Below, one piece after another: positions 10,416 through 21,089 of a DNA stretch of 64,000 bases (within the stretch, counting starts at the first letter, position 1; each line of letters opens with the position of its first letter). The translations under genes and the position numbers were made by a program. The notes beneath the pieces were generated by a model. The model saw only the letters and a list, made by a program, of their open reading frames with translations, was not told where the DNA came from and ran no database searches. Source of the DNA: Delphinapterus leucas (Eukaryota > Chordata > Mammalia > Artiodactyla > Monodontidae); assembly GCF_002288925.2 (NCBI RefSeq), contig NW_022098076.1, forward strand, positions 80,332,526 through 80,396,525, read 5' to 3'.

Positions 10416-11040
10416 GTTCTACTTGCCAGGCCTTTTGATTCTGTACTAGGTGAGGACTGTCCCTGGGCCAATATTGATTCTAGAACTTTTTAGGAACATA
10501 ACTTTGGAGGCAGACCCCTTCACTGTGACTGTTTTTTTTTTTGGCTGCATTGGGTCTCCGTTGCTCTTTGCGGGCTTTCTCTAGTTGCGGCGAGCGGGGG
10601 CTACTCTTCGTTGCCGTGTGGGGCTTCTCGTTGCGGTGGCTTATCTTGTTGCGGAGCACGCGCTCTAGGCACACGGGCTTCAGTAGTTGCAGCACGCGGG
10701 CTCAGTAGTTGCAGTGTGTGGGCTCTAGGGCAAGCAAGCTTCAGTAATTGTGGCTCCCGGGCTTAGTTGCTCTGCGGCATGTGGGATCTTCCCAGACGAG
10801 GGCTCGAACCCGTGTTCCTGATTGGCAGGTGTATTCTTAACCACTGTGCCACCAGGGAAGTCCTCACTATGACCTTAAGTTACAGTACTTCACTTATCTG
10901 AGCCTCAGTTTTTTCTTAAAATAAGACATAATAATATGAACCCAAGGATGTTTGGGGATTAAATGAGATAATACACAAAAGCATTTAGCACAATGTCTGT
11001 ACATAGTATGGGTTCAATAAATGGTAGCAATTATGATAGT
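10416..11040 (+). mobile_element. MIR SINE split by a younger SINE
   Basis: The left part ends in GGCAGACCCCTTCACTGTGAC. After the CHR SINE at 10530-10863 it continues as CACTATGACCTTAAGTTAC, TATCTGAGCCTCAG, AAATGAGATAATAC, AGTATGGGTTCAATAAATGG. The 3' half is an obvious MIR. The 5' half is more diverged. Confidence 0.7.
10530..10863 (-). mobile_element. CHR-type SINE, long form, inserted in MIR
   Basis: A minus-strand copy runs from a T-rich tail (10531-10541) to GTGCCACCAGGGAAGTCC. Box-B-like GGGCTCGAACCC is present. The target duplication is TCACTGTGAC at 10520-10529 and TCACTATGAC at 10864-10873, one mismatch. Confidence 0.93.
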
Positions 11041-11464
11041 TCCACATCATATCCATAATAATATATTTGTAAAAGTCTTGGGTATCCTGAGTCAGGTCTG
11101 AATCTTTCCAGAGTTCACTGGATCCCCCAGAGGAGGCAGAAACTGGTCTCCTGGTTGACCCCTCTCTCATGTCTGGACTTGGGGTTCTAGAGAGATTCAG
11201 AAACAGAAAGCGAACAAAAGATTAGTGGAATCTTTTCATCAGATCTCTGAAACTAAGTAATGAGATTTCACTGTTCATCAACAATAACCTTCCTTTATAA
11301 TCTAGACGGTATTCTGGGATTACTTAGAATGACTTCTCCTAGATCTTCCATGTTAAGGACCCTTAATAAATAAATTTCTGTGTTTCCTATTGAGTCCAAT
11401 TGATTGAAGTTTTTGATTGGGAATATTGGTTCTAATGCTGTACCAGAGACATTCAAAATAGTAG
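11041..11464. other. Unassigned non-coding sequence
   Basis: No repeat or gene recognised. Confidence 0.4.
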
Positions 11465-13302
11465 TGACTGTCAAATGAAGAAAAACACACGACCTAAAAG
11501 TTGCAAGTTAAGTCTTATTTGGGACCTTACTGAGGGCTATAGCCCAAGAGACAGCCTCTCATTTAGCTCTGAGAAACTGCTCTGAAGAGGTAAGGAAGTA
11601 GCCAGCATAAATAGGAGTTTTTGCTGAAAACAAAAAACAACCCCCCCCCCAAAAAAACCAAACAAACATGTAGTCGAACATCAAAGATTACTACTAGTCA
11701 CAAAACAGGCATCTCAAGTTAATGCTTTTCTGTGTATGGGAAGATGCGAGAGTCTGGGCTCATTGAAATTATTCCTTAGATATACATCTTAAGTAACTAG
11801 GGCCAGTATCCAACAAAGGATGTTTACCATTTTTCTCCATCCTGAATTCCTCTCAGGGTGTACTGTGGAGGGGCAACTGCAGTGGCTGATGGCTTGAATT
11901 TCATTCCTAGTTTAGACAGGAATAAAAGGTTGTTAGTCCATTCGATGTGCTATTCTTGGATCAGGCCCTGTTGATAACCTAAAATTCTCTGGATTGTCTG
12001 TCTTGTCTATTGCAATCCAGGGAATGCTTTCCCTTGTTGCTTCTTCCCATATCCAGAGTTGCACTATTACAATTATTTTATATAGAGTTATATATATGAT
12101 CAATTGTCTCAAGACCTTTAACCATCATTAATTTTGTCCGAGGCTTGGTTACACATTGCGTAATGCAAGAGACAACAATATTATAAAATAGACAGGATAT
12201 AAGTAATATAGCTAGTAACATTAATAAGGTCATAGTACTCAGAGAGAGACAAAAACATAAACAATTTGAAAACAACAAAGAAAGAACAAATTAAAACAAT
12301 GATTAGTATAATTAGTTGTAATCTGGTCACAATAAGCCATCAAGTCCAGAGGGGAGGCAGCTGGAGAAGCCAAATTCTGGAGGGGTCAGGTAGAGAGAAA
12401 AAGATAGATGTTTCATTTTTATTTACAAAGCTATACTTTATCAACTTGTTGTAGGTCATAGTTAGCATAAGAGGAAATGTTCTCTGAAAAACAAAGATAC
12501 AAAGGCCAGTAATATTTCAGGCAAAAGGTTATAAAATTATAAATCATATTTATCAGTTCACTCAGTCCTATGTAATTAATTCCTGTTGACCTGGATGAAG
12601 CCATCAGGTTTTCCATTAGTTTTGTAATTTCTTACCCCGTTCAGTGGTATGATCTAAAAGTCATCAGAAACTTATATTTGTCAAAAAGTCCTTTTTATGA
12701 ATCTTCTTGAAGATCTTCATTTTATAAAAGCATCAGAGTAAAATAATGACTGTCTATAAGTGACAAAAGACTTAAAATGGCATGGTTAAAGATCTGATTA
12801 TAATGCAATTGACAAGAAAACTGGTTATTTCTGTGACATACAACATTTTAAGATAAGTTTAGAATTTTATTCCATACAATTGTTTGGAAATTCTATATCA
12901 CTTACCTATACAGTATAACCTAAGAAGGTTTATCACCACTTATTTGACAATGTTTCCCATGTAATTTAACATATCAAGTAAACATAATTAGTTTAATATT
13001 TCTCTTTGGGATGTTTCAGGGGCCCTTTGAAGCATCTCAAAGTTAGCTAGAGGTCAAAAGAACTCCATTTAGAATTTGACTTGGGGAAGTTTGTCCAAGA
13101 TACCAAAAAGTTTTACAACATTTGGTCAAATAGGATCATAGTTCACTGTGAAGTAATACTTATTCATTCAACCACAGTGACAATAAAACATTTTAAGGGC
13201 ACAGAAAGTTGCAACAGATTACTTAAAAGGAGGTAAAGAAAATTTACAGTCTGTTATTAAAAGCAGATCGATAGTCCAAGAAAACTTTGTTCTCATAACA
13301 CA
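11465..13302 (-). mobile_element. Probable endogenous retrovirus remnant, 3' part
   Basis: The stretch 11465-11940 reads like an LTR in reverse (CAAGTTAAGTCTTATTTGGG, CCTTACTGAGGGCTATAGCC, GGGAAGATGCGAGAGTCTGGG), a pattern I recall from artiodactyl ERV LTRs without being able to name it. The sequence beyond it is AT-rich, decayed and repeat-like. A minus-strand open frame at 12078-12278 has a membrane-like segment. Assignment rests on layout and memory, not on alignment. Confidence 0.45.
12078..12278 (-). pseudogene. Possible retroviral envelope tail relic
   Basis: A 66-codon open frame contains a continuous hydrophobic run of about 18 residues (near residues 18-35), then a basic, polar tail. 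That arrangement suits a retroviral transmembrane subunit end just upstream of a 3' LTR, which is where it lies. The match is generic, since any AT-rich frame can look hydrophobic. It is too short and isolated to be functional. Confidence 0.25.
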
Positions 13303-13316
13303 GAAAACTAAATTCT

Positions 13317-13439
13317 CGAATTCCCTGGCAGTCCAGTGGTTAGGACTCCACGTTTCCACGGCAGCGGGCACAGGTTCAATCCCTGGTCAGGGAACTAAGA
13401 TCCTGCAAGCAGCATGGTCAAGAAAAAGAAACAAAGAAA
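13317..13439 (+). mobile_element. Bov-tA/CHR-like tRNA-derived SINE
   Basis: The head AATTCCCTGGCAGTCCAGTGG, box-B-like GGTTCAATCCC and GGGAACTAAGATCCTGC identify the short tRNA-derived type. It is flanked by a perfect 14-bp duplication GAAAACTAAATTCT (13303-13316 and 13440-13453). Confidence 0.93.
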
Positions 13440-13496
13440 GAAAACTAAATTCTAGTTTTGTACCAGCTTACTTTAAATACTAAAATTTATTTACTC

Positions 13497-13702
13497 CGGC
13501 TTCCCTGGTGGCGCAGTGGTTGAGAGTATGCCTGCTGATGCAGGGGACACGGGTTCGTGCCCCGGTCCGGGAAGATCCCACATGCTGCTCCGCGGCTGGG
13601 CCCGTGAGCCATGGCCGCTGAGCCTGCGCGTCCGGAGCCTGTGCTCCGCAATGGGAGAGGCCACAGCAGTGAGAGGCCCGCGTACAGAAAAAAAAAAAAA
13701 AA
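13497..13702 (+). mobile_element. Cetacean CHR-2-like SINE
   Basis: The head GGCTTCCCTGGTGGCGCAGTG, box-B-like GGGTTCGTGCCCC, the GGGCCCGTGAGCCATGG body and an A-tail of about 20 are present. A perfect 15-bp duplication AAAATTTATTTACTC flanks it (13482-13496 and 13703-13717). The exact duplication and clean tail suggest a recent insertion. Confidence 0.96.
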
Positions 13703-13717
13703 AAAATTTATTTACTC

Positions 13718-14265
13718 AATTAAATTTTATTTTAAGCTTAGCCAGTCCTGACCATGTTCAAACTCATTTCTCAGGGCTCCTTTCCCACAAACCTTCTGTA
13801 ACTTCCTTTTTACTTTCAGACTTTGTCCTATGCTTTTTCTTTCTTACTCTCTCTCCAGGACAAAATTACTTTTTCTCTTAACAAAATGTATTTTCATTCC
13901 TTGTGAGTTTTTATTTCAGACAAAGATCTTTTTCTTGTTAATTTTAGTAGTTTTAATTACATGTATTAATCAGAATTCTTAACTTTTAAAAACCTTAATT
14001 TCTAATGAAAACTAAGAAGAAGTAAAACTAAGAAGTAAGAAATTATGAACTGTCTTTTACGGTAGCGTTCTGTACCTTGGCAAACATAAATATTGTTTAT
14101 GATTTCTAAAAAATGTGCTTTTTTATAGAAAAAAATTTGTTTGGCACCAAATATTCTTATTAATAGAGACATATCAAACATATAATGTACACACAGACGT
14201 ATAAACAGACATAACTAGAGATCTCATATCTTCACTTTAAAACTTAGTCATTTTTACCCAAAAGC
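13718..14265. other. Unassigned AT-rich sequence between ERV segments
   Basis: This T-rich sequence may belong to the same decayed retroviral block as its neighbours. I see no protein motif in it. Confidence 0.35.
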
Positions 14266-14875
14266 TGGGTTTACCTCTGCATGGGTGTTGAGCCAAAATA
14301 CACAACCAAGTCAAAGGGCTGGAGAAGAAAGAATTTTATTACTTGCAACAAGTAAAGAAAACACTGGGAATATTTCTCAAAGCAATGTGTCCCTGAACAC
14401 CAAAATTGGGGAAGTTTTAAGCTAAGGGTTCATGCATATTCATGAGGGGCCTTGAGTGGTGTATGCATATTCATGAAGGGACTTGAGCAGAGGAGAATTC
14501 TGCATAGAATTGGAGCAAAGGTTAACAGAGTCCGGGCTCTAGTTGACTGAAGTTACGAGGGTCAGTAAAGGTCAACATTCCCATTTCTTAAATTTTCAGT
14601 TAGTCTGGTGGTTGAGTGCTCAAAGGGGGTTGGATGCTGCAGAACAGCTCAAGAATGTGCCTCAGGTTAATCTTTACCTTCCAAACAGAATGGGGAGTCT
14701 TTATTGTCTCGATATGATTAAGTTATTTCCCCGGCCTGGTAATAGCTCTTTGTTCTTACATTCTGTTTTTCCTTTAAAATCATTAACTACTGAGACTATT
14801 CTTCTGCAAGTGCAAGCATTGTAACCAGGCTTAGATCACAAAATGGCTTAGGTCTATGTCTGATTCTCTTCCACA
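14266..14875 (-). mobile_element. ERV long terminal repeat
   Basis: On the minus strand it starts TGTGGAAGAGAATC and carries a polyadenylation signal in GCAAGTAATAAAATTC, and the plus-strand left edge TGGGTTTACC gives the terminal CA. TG...CA bounds and internal signals are in the correct order, at about 610 bp. Two near copies of GCATATTCATGA lie inside (14432-14443 and 14464-14475). The family is unnamed. Confidence 0.6.
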
Positions 14876-15428
14876 GGGGACACACCTCCCTACCCTATCT
14901 GCCTGCGTCATGAATCAAATATTACAATATAAACTTACGAGTTTATAAATAACAGTTGGAATAAATTCAATTTATTTGCTTAGATGACTAAGGCTTTACT
15001 ATTTGTGGGAAAGACTTTTACGATTTGTTATTTGTCCTTGATAAATCCTTAAGGAGGCTGTGAATTAGATTTTGGGTGAGAGAGCCTTTCCAGCAGTTTG
15101 AGTTTAAAAAGGCCTCTCCCGACCCCACGCCCTTTTTTTTCTTTTGGTTTCTGGTTGTTCTCCCTGATTGAGCTAACTTGGCTGGGTCTCAAATCATTGT
15201 GGGCTGTATTTACATTTCTGATTTGTAGAGATTTGTAAGACAAAGACAGTTGCTCTTAATTCCTCGAAGAATTGTTCTTATGCTTAAATGATTTCAAAAG
15301 ATTGATTTGCTCAACTACATCTTCTTTAATCTGTTTTTTTTATATCAGTGAGAAGATTTCCAACTAAACTGAGACCCAAATGTTCTAGGTTCAATTTATC
15401 ATGTCTGAAAGTTTGCACAAGGCATTCA
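14876..15428 (-). mobile_element. ERV internal remnant, left part
   Basis: Continuous with the LTR at 14266-14875 and resumed at 16458 after the L1 insertion. The purine-rich GATAGGGTAGGGAGG on the minus strand next to the LTR could be the polypurine tract. No intact coding frame is present. Confidence 0.4.
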
Positions 15429-15918
15429 ACAAAGGCCCTCTTTCTTTTTTCTTCTTTTTAACTTTATTGAAATATAGTTGATTTACAATGTTGAGTTAAT
15501 TTCTGCTGTACAGCAAAGTGATTCAGTTATGTATATATATATATTCCTTTTCATATTCTTTTCCATTATGGTTTATTACAGGATATTGAATATAGTTCCC
15601 TGTGCTATACAGTAGGACCTTGTTGTTTATCCATTCTATATATAATAGTTTGCATCTTCTAATCCCAAACTCCCAATCCATCCCTCCCCCACCCTGCTCC
15701 CCTTGGCAACCGCAACTCTGTTCTCTATATCTGTGAGTCTGTTTCTGTTTTGTAGATAAGTTCACTTGTATTATATTTTAGATTCCACATGTGAGTGGTA
15801 TTATATGGTATTTGTCTCTCTCTTTTTGACTTACTTCAATTAGAATGATAATCTCTAGTTGTATCCATGTTGCTGCAAATGGCATTCTTTCTTTCTTTTT
15901 TATGGCTTGGTAGTATTC

Positions 15919-15923
<5 letters not shown>

Positions 15924-15970
<47 letters not shown>
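15924..15970 (+). repeat. (TG)n microsatellite inside L1
   Basis: About 22 TG units with one TT interruption, located where L1 copies normally read TTGTGTATATATACC. The array therefore grew from an element-internal seed. Confidence 0.96.
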
Positions 15971-16152
15971 ATACCTCATCATCTTTATCCATTCATCTGT
16001 TGATGGACATGTGGGTTGTTTCCATGTCTTGGCTATTGTAAATAGTGCTGCTATGAACATAAGGGTGCATGTATCTTTTCAAATTATAGTTTTTTCTCCG
16101 GATATATGCCCAGAAGTGGGATTGCTGGATCATATGGCAACTTTATTTTAAT

Positions 16153-16280
16153 TTTTATTTATTTATTTATTGGCTGCACCATGCAGCACGTGGGATCTTA
16201 GTTCCCTGACCAGGGATCGAACCCGCACCCCCTGCATTGGAAGCCCAGAGTCTTAACTAATGGACCGCCAGGGAAGTCCT
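16153..16280 (-). mobile_element. Bov-tA/CHR-like SINE inside the L1
   Basis: A TTTATTTATTTATT tail, then GGCTGCACCATGCAGCACG, box-B complement GGGATCGAACCC, ending CCGCCAGGGAAGTCC. Flanks GCAACTTTATTTT (16137-16149) and GCAACTCTATTTTT (16281-16294) are a slightly diverged target duplication. Confidence 0.92.
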
Positions 16281-16457
16281 GCAACTCTATTTTTAGTTTT
16301 TTGAGGAAGCTCCATACTGTTTTCCATAGTGGCTGCACCAATTTACATTCCCCCCAACAGTGTAGGAAGGTTCCCTTTTCTCCACACCCTCTCCATTTGT
16401 TACTTGTAGACTTTTTATTGATGGCCATTCTGACGGATGTACAAAGGCCCTCTTTCT

Positions 16458-17250
16458 GAGTATAAAAGTTAACCCCACAGAAATTTACCCTAGTGGCAAA
16501 AAAATCTCCATTATTGTTTTTATTAGCCACTGAATATTAGCTCCCAGTTTTTATTTTATATTGTGTGGGGTCAAGTAATCCTACTGGTTTTTCTCAGTGT
16601 GTTTAATTAATATTGCTTAAGGGACAGATTTATATGTCCTGTCTTACAATACCAGGCAGGGGAAGCATTCCCCATTGATTCATAATATCCAACCCACAAT
16701 ATAATTAGGCAAAAGAGATGTAATCATGTTATATAAAGCCCACTCAAGTATACCAATTTTTATAAACTTTCATCTCAATTTTATCAACTCTTATACCTTT
16801 AACTTTAGCCTCCATTAAGACTCCATCAATAAGTCTTGTTCTTACAAGGAGTCCCAGAAACTTTTTTTTCCCCCAGCCATTTTATCCATTTTTGTATAAA
16901 AGATTTTGGGGTCCCACGTGAGAGGTTGAGACAAGGGACTCAGTCCCTTTTGTCAATTTTGCCACTTGATTAATTGGCCTGTTACCTCAAATAATTGTTG
17001 GTCAGGTATCTCAGTGTAATTTTCTTCCAGCCCTTTAAACTGGAGTAAATAGAGCAGACTTGTTTAGGACCCTTTAGTGTTGGGGACCAGTTGGAGGTCC
17101 TTTTGGCTCATCTAACCTTAGGTAGAATCCCATTTACAATCCAGTTATTTCTCTGAGTCCCAAATTGGCACCTTAACATGTGTCCATAAGCCACACTCCC
17201 AGCGGCAGTTACCATAGAGGATCTGCCGTCCTCTTCACCAGCTTCTCAAC
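16458..17250 (-). mobile_element. ERV internal remnant with protease-like relic
   Basis: On the minus strand, about 16620-16720 can be read, across frame breaks and stops, as a short stretch like the end of a retroviral aspartyl protease (translation fragment DIMNQWGMLPLPGIV). Around 17040-17250 the minus strand reads as a broken gag-like region. All frames carry stops. Class assignment (possibly class III-like) is my recollection and not verified. Confidence 0.35.
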
Positions 17251-17697
17251 ACCCATGCCCATGAAGGTGAGAGAAACAGCCTGACCCCTGCTCTGACCTG
17301 GACACTTGTGCTGAGGTCCTCGTGCTGCCCAGGGTCATGCAAATGTCACTCGCTACCACCTGTGATGCAAAGCAGGCCAGCCCCTGCTCAGCGTCTTAAA
17401 AGGTCTGTCCTGAAAGTTATTTCACCTGTTCCTAGCTCTCACCTCTCTAATCAGGAGTTTCAACCACAGGCCGAGACAGAAGCAGATTCAGACTCAGTGC
17501 TTTTCCTCATTGATCCTTGCCCTCCCTCCTTCCAGGGCCTCAGCTCCACATCTTCTGGGAACAGCCCTGAAAGACAATGCACACATTCATCCCAGTATGA
17601 ACAAGGGACACTTACTACTACTTCACTCTACAGCGGGCACCTAACCCTTTTTTTTGTACGGGGACTCTTTGGTGGTCTGGTGAAGCCTTAGACAACT
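17251..17697. other. Unassigned sequence
   Basis: Moderate-GC sequence with a 127-codon frame at 17308-17691 that has no family resemblance. It could be more ERV sequence or unique DNA. Confidence 0.35.
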
Positions 17698-17708
17698 CAG
17701 AAAGGCAT

Positions 17709-17832
17709 TTATTTTTATTTTTTTGGCCAAGCCACGTGGCTTGTGGGATCTTTGTTCCCCGACTAGGGATCGAACTTGGGCCCCGGCAGGGGAAGCATGG
17801 AGTCCTAACCACTGGGCCACCAGGGAATTCCC
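17709..17832 (-). mobile_element. Bov-tA/CHR-like SINE
   Basis: Runs from a T-rich tail and GGCCAAGCCACGTGGC, through GGGATCGAACTTGG, to GGGCCACCAGGGAATTCC. Target duplication CAGAAAGGCAT (17698-17708) and CAGAAAAGCAT (17833-17843), one mismatch. Confidence 0.92.
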
Positions 17833-17843
17833 CAGAAAAGCAT

Positions 17844-18307
17844 CTTTTAAATACATAGAATAAAATACATGGGACCACAAAAGAAGCCAACTGTATTAAC
17901 ATACAGTTACTAATACATTTTAAAAAGCAAATTGGTGGTAAGGAAATACACAGACCTTTTAATGCATGAGATAACAAGACCCTGCAGTGGGTCTAATACC
18001 TACTGTAATTTCAAAGTTATGAGGGTGAATGTGCAGTGATATCTGCAATAACAATTTGCTATGAAAATATCTGTGATTTCTGTTAGTGACAAAGTTACAG
18101 ACACGGCTAATCCTGCTTTGGTTTGCTGTCCACATTCATATTTGAAAGGTTGATGTAAATTACAGTTAGAAGTTAGTGAAAATACAGATGTTATTCTTTT
18201 CCCATTTTAGTTTATACCCCACTCCCTCTTACTACATTAATGGAACCCCCAATTCCCTCCCCACCCCCCTTCCCAGGTCCCATTGCCTGCTGGGCCCTCA
18301 AGCCCTT
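17844..18307. other. Unassigned non-coding sequence
   Basis: No repeat or gene recognised. Confidence 0.4.
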
Positions 18308-18324
18308 CAAAGCTGAGAGTTTTT

Positions 18325-18522
18325 TTTTTGTTTGTTTTGTTTTGTTTGCGGTATGCAGGCCTCTCCCACTGTGGAGCACAGGCTCCGGACCCGCAGGCTC
18401 AGTGGCCATGGCTCACGGGCCCAGCCGCTCCGCGGCATGTGGGATCCTCCCGGACTGGGGCACGAACCCGTGTCCCCTGCATCAGCAGGTGGACTCTCAA
18501 CCACTGCGCCACCAGGGAAGCC
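18325..18522 (-). mobile_element. Cetacean CHR-2-like SINE
   Basis: Minus-strand copy with a T/GTTTT tail, GGCCATGGCTCACGGGCCC body and GCGCCACCAGGGAAGCC head. A perfect 16-bp duplication CAAAGCTGAGAGTTTT lies at 18308-18323 and 18523-18538. Confidence 0.96.
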
Positions 18523-18538
18523 CAAAGCTGAGAGTTTT

Positions 18539-18819
18539 ATAGGTATTTAAGCAGGTCTGAGAGTTTGCAGGCGTTGTTCATTATTCTAGGTGTTGTACTT
18601 TCCTTCTATCCTTTTTGTGAAAAGTCACAAACTGATCTCTGTGTTTTGGGGGATTGGGGAAGCGTCTGAGTGCCTGTTTGGAGCAAAGCACATAACAGAG
18701 CATTGTGCTTGTGCCCCTCACCCCCAGGTGAGAAGAGATCTTACAGAGGTCATCAGCAGGTGACATGAAGAGGAGAGGAAAAGCATGAGGCATTTGTGTC
18801 CAGGCACAGGGGATGTACA
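18539..18819. other. Unassigned non-coding sequence
   Basis: No repeat or gene recognised. Confidence 0.4.
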
Positions 18820-18821
18820 TA

Positions 18822-19283
18822 CAGTAAGTCCCCTACACACGAACGGGTTCCATTCTGAGAGTGCTTTCGTAAGTCCAATTTGTTTGTAAGTCTAGCAAAG
18901 TTAGCCTAGGTACCCAACTAACAAAATCGGCTACATAGTACTGTACTGTAATAGGTTTATAATACTTTTCACACAAATAATATGTACATAAAAAACAAAC
19001 ACAAAAAATAAAGAAAACATTTTTAGTCTTACAGTACAGGACCTTGAAAAGTACAGTAATACAGTACAACAGCTGGCATACAGGGGCTGGCACCGAGTGA
19101 ACAGGCAAGAAGGGTTACCGACTGGAGGAGGGAGAGGAGGTGGGAGATTGTAGAGCTGAAGGATCGTCAGCTATAGGAGACGGAGGCCAAGCTGCAATTT
19201 CACTCATGACTGACATTGATGGAACACATGTTCGCATCTTTGAAAGTTTGCAACTTGAAGGTTCATATGTAGGGAACTTACTG
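18822..19283. mobile_element. TA-flanked Tigger-type MITE (non-autonomous)
   Basis: The left end CAGTAAGTCCCCTACACACG and the right end, reversed, CAGTAAGTTCCCTACATATG form terminal inverted repeats of about 23 bp. TA dinucleotides at 18820-18821 and 19284-19285 complete the Tc1/mariner-pogo signature. At 462 bp with no transposase it is non-autonomous. The interior (TAGTACTGTACTGTAATAGG, then ACAGTACAACAGCTGGCATAC) matches a mammalian Tigger-like family I recall but cannot name. Confidence 0.88.
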
Positions 19284-19285
19284 TA

Positions 19286-19596
19286 CTTAGGAAAACCTTC
19301 TGGGGACCATTCAGAGGGGGACCGTTTTTTGTCTATAAATTAACGGGAGCTCCTATCAGCATGGAAAGATAGCCTCTACACATGAACAGTGGGATTATTG
19401 GTGATTTGTATTTTCTTCTTTTAAGTTATCCTTATTAGTCTAAAGTTAAAATTTCTACCATGAGCATGCATACATTTGTAATAATAAAGAGAAAATAATA
19501 GAGGTTACTTTTTAAATGTCTATGTTTCTTTTTCCTCATTGAAAGGCAGAATATAGTAATAGAATGAAGACAATATAAAAAACAAACAAACAAACC
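19286..19596. other. Mostly unassigned; weak L1-like patch
   Basis: CAGTGGGATTATTGGTGATTTGTATTTTCTTC at about 19387-19418 resembles an old L1 3'UTR in forward orientation. The rest is AT-rich and unassigned. Confidence 0.35.
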
Positions 19597-19662
19597 TAGG
19601 GTTCTCGGTCCAAGTCTAATTTGCTCTGAGAACTTGGGCAAATCACTTACTGTAAAGTGGGG
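19597..19662 (+). mobile_element. MIR fragment
   Basis: GTCTAATTTGCTCTGAGAACTTGGGCAAATCACTTACTG fits the central MIR stretch. Short, cut by the adjoining MaLR element. Confidence 0.45.
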
Positions 19663-20074
19663 TGTATAAGCTTGTTAGGGCTGCCATAACAAAATACCAC
19701 AGACTGGGTGACTTAAACAACAGAAATTTATTTTCTCACAGTTCTGGAGTATAGAAGTTCAAGATCAAGATGTTAGCAGGTTTGGTTTCTCCTGAGGCCT
19801 CTTTCCTTGGTTGGCAGATGGCCGCCTTCTTGCTGTGTCCTCACCTGACATTTTCTCTGTGAGCTCACATCCCTGATGTCTCTTTTCTGTTGTGTGTGTC
19901 CTAATCTCTTCTTCTTATAAAGACGCCAGTTAGATTGGATTAGGGTCCACCCTAATGGCTTCAGTTTTAACTTAATTACCTCTATGAAGGCCCTATCTCT
20001 GAATACAGTCACACTCTGAGATGCTAGGACTTCAACATATGAAGGGGGGCAGGGCACAATTCGGCCCATTATCA
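19663..20074 (-). mobile_element. MLT1-type MaLR LTR (arm A of inverted pair)
   Basis: GGGCTGCCATAACAAAATACC, ACAGAAATTTATTTTCTCACAG, TAATCTCTTCTTCTTATAAAG and CACAATTCGGCCCATTATCA are the standard MLT1 LTR landmarks in reverse. The 20075-20262 neighbour is shared with the copy at 21691-22243. Confidence 0.88.
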
Positions 20075-20262
20075 GGGAGATTATAACATTTGTTTTCCTG
20101 TTTCTTGGCATTTGTTGAGAGGATATACATTAGGAATACTTTAAAGGTCTAAGCTAAAGATCTAAGCATTAGGAACTGAGAACATGATACTTCATTGTGA
20201 AGTAACGTTACCTTTCCCCTAATTTGCTCTCCGTCACAGCTACCTGACATAAAGGTGGATTG
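20075..20262 (-). mobile_element. MaLR-linked sequence shared with 21691-22243
   Basis: Reading the reverse complement, GTTGAGAGGATATAC, GTAAAGGTCTAAGCT-like, GGAACTGAGAA, CTTCATTGTGAAGTA-like and GTAAAGGTGGATTG-like strings recur in the same order in the other copy. Most likely this is MaLR internal sequence next to the 3' LTR. Otherwise it is a duplicated genomic segment. Confidence 0.7.
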
Positions 20263-20877
20263 GCTGTGAGCCTCCCCAGTGTAAACTTGAGAGGAAACAC
20301 CTGGCGAGGGGTGTACAATTGTCTGGCCTCCTGCCCACTTCATCTGGACATGGCATTTTCTCTCAGGTCATTCTATTATCCTAGTAATTAGGATTAAAGA
20401 GAGTTTGCATCTATATTCCAGCCCAAAGATTTTTGACATTGTGTTTTGGCTCTACCATTTATTCAGCATGGGTTACAGAAGAAATTCCACTGGCTCAAAA
20501 AGTTGATATCTGTTATTGGCTAATACAGCAAGGCAGGACGTGGTGCCTAAAAATACTTAATGAGTGATCTGCACACTGATAAGATCCTGAGAGTTGCTGA
20601 GATGACCACTTTCATCACCCGCAGGCCACCTTTCCATCCTGTCAAAGTGGTTGAGGCGAGGCAGGGTTAAGGAAGGTGGGAAGACAGGGCAGAATAAGAA
20701 CTTTGCTTAGTTCTATTTGCAAAGTCTAACCCATGGTTATTAACAAGTCTCATAAACAAAGGCTCATGGGCCAGTGAAGATGTGACTTCATCTACCTTTA
20801 GACAAACAGGTGTGTACCTCCATTGTGGATATTCTGCCACCCTTTTTTTGCTCTAGCCAGAGGACCATTGCACACAC
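20263..20877. other. Unassigned, first part possibly MaLR internal
   Basis: The first ~130 bases may continue the MaLR internal region of arm A. The rest shows no recognised repeat or gene. Confidence 0.35.
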
Positions 20878-20907
20878 TTGTGTGTTTGTGTGTGTGTGTG
20901 TGTGTGC
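20878..20907 (+). repeat. (TG)n microsatellite
   Basis: About 14 TG units with one interruption. Confidence 0.95.
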
Positions 20908-21089
20908 ACATGCGGGAGCACTTGTGCACACTAGGAGATGGGGGACAGGAACCAGAGTTTAAGAACAAGATAAAGATGAACATAGGACTGATGGGATCAT
21001 CCATCTGCAAAGCGACCCAGTTCACAGATGGTTTGAAAACGAGGCATTAATTCATTCCAGGTCTCCGTTAAGAGGCTCATCAATCTGTT

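Larger units (their letters stand above)
15446..16440 (-). mobile_element. L1 insertion in ERV sequence
   Basis: A minus-strand L1 3' region: TTTAACTTTATTGAAATATAG, CTGTACAGCAAAGTGATTCAG, AGATTCCACATGTGAGTGG, CTTTATCCATTCATCTGTTG, GCCCAGAAGTGGGATTGC. Perfect 17-bp target duplications ACAAAGGCCCTCTTTCT lie at 15429-15445 and 16441-16457. The element itself carries a TG microsatellite and a SINE. Confidence 0.95.
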
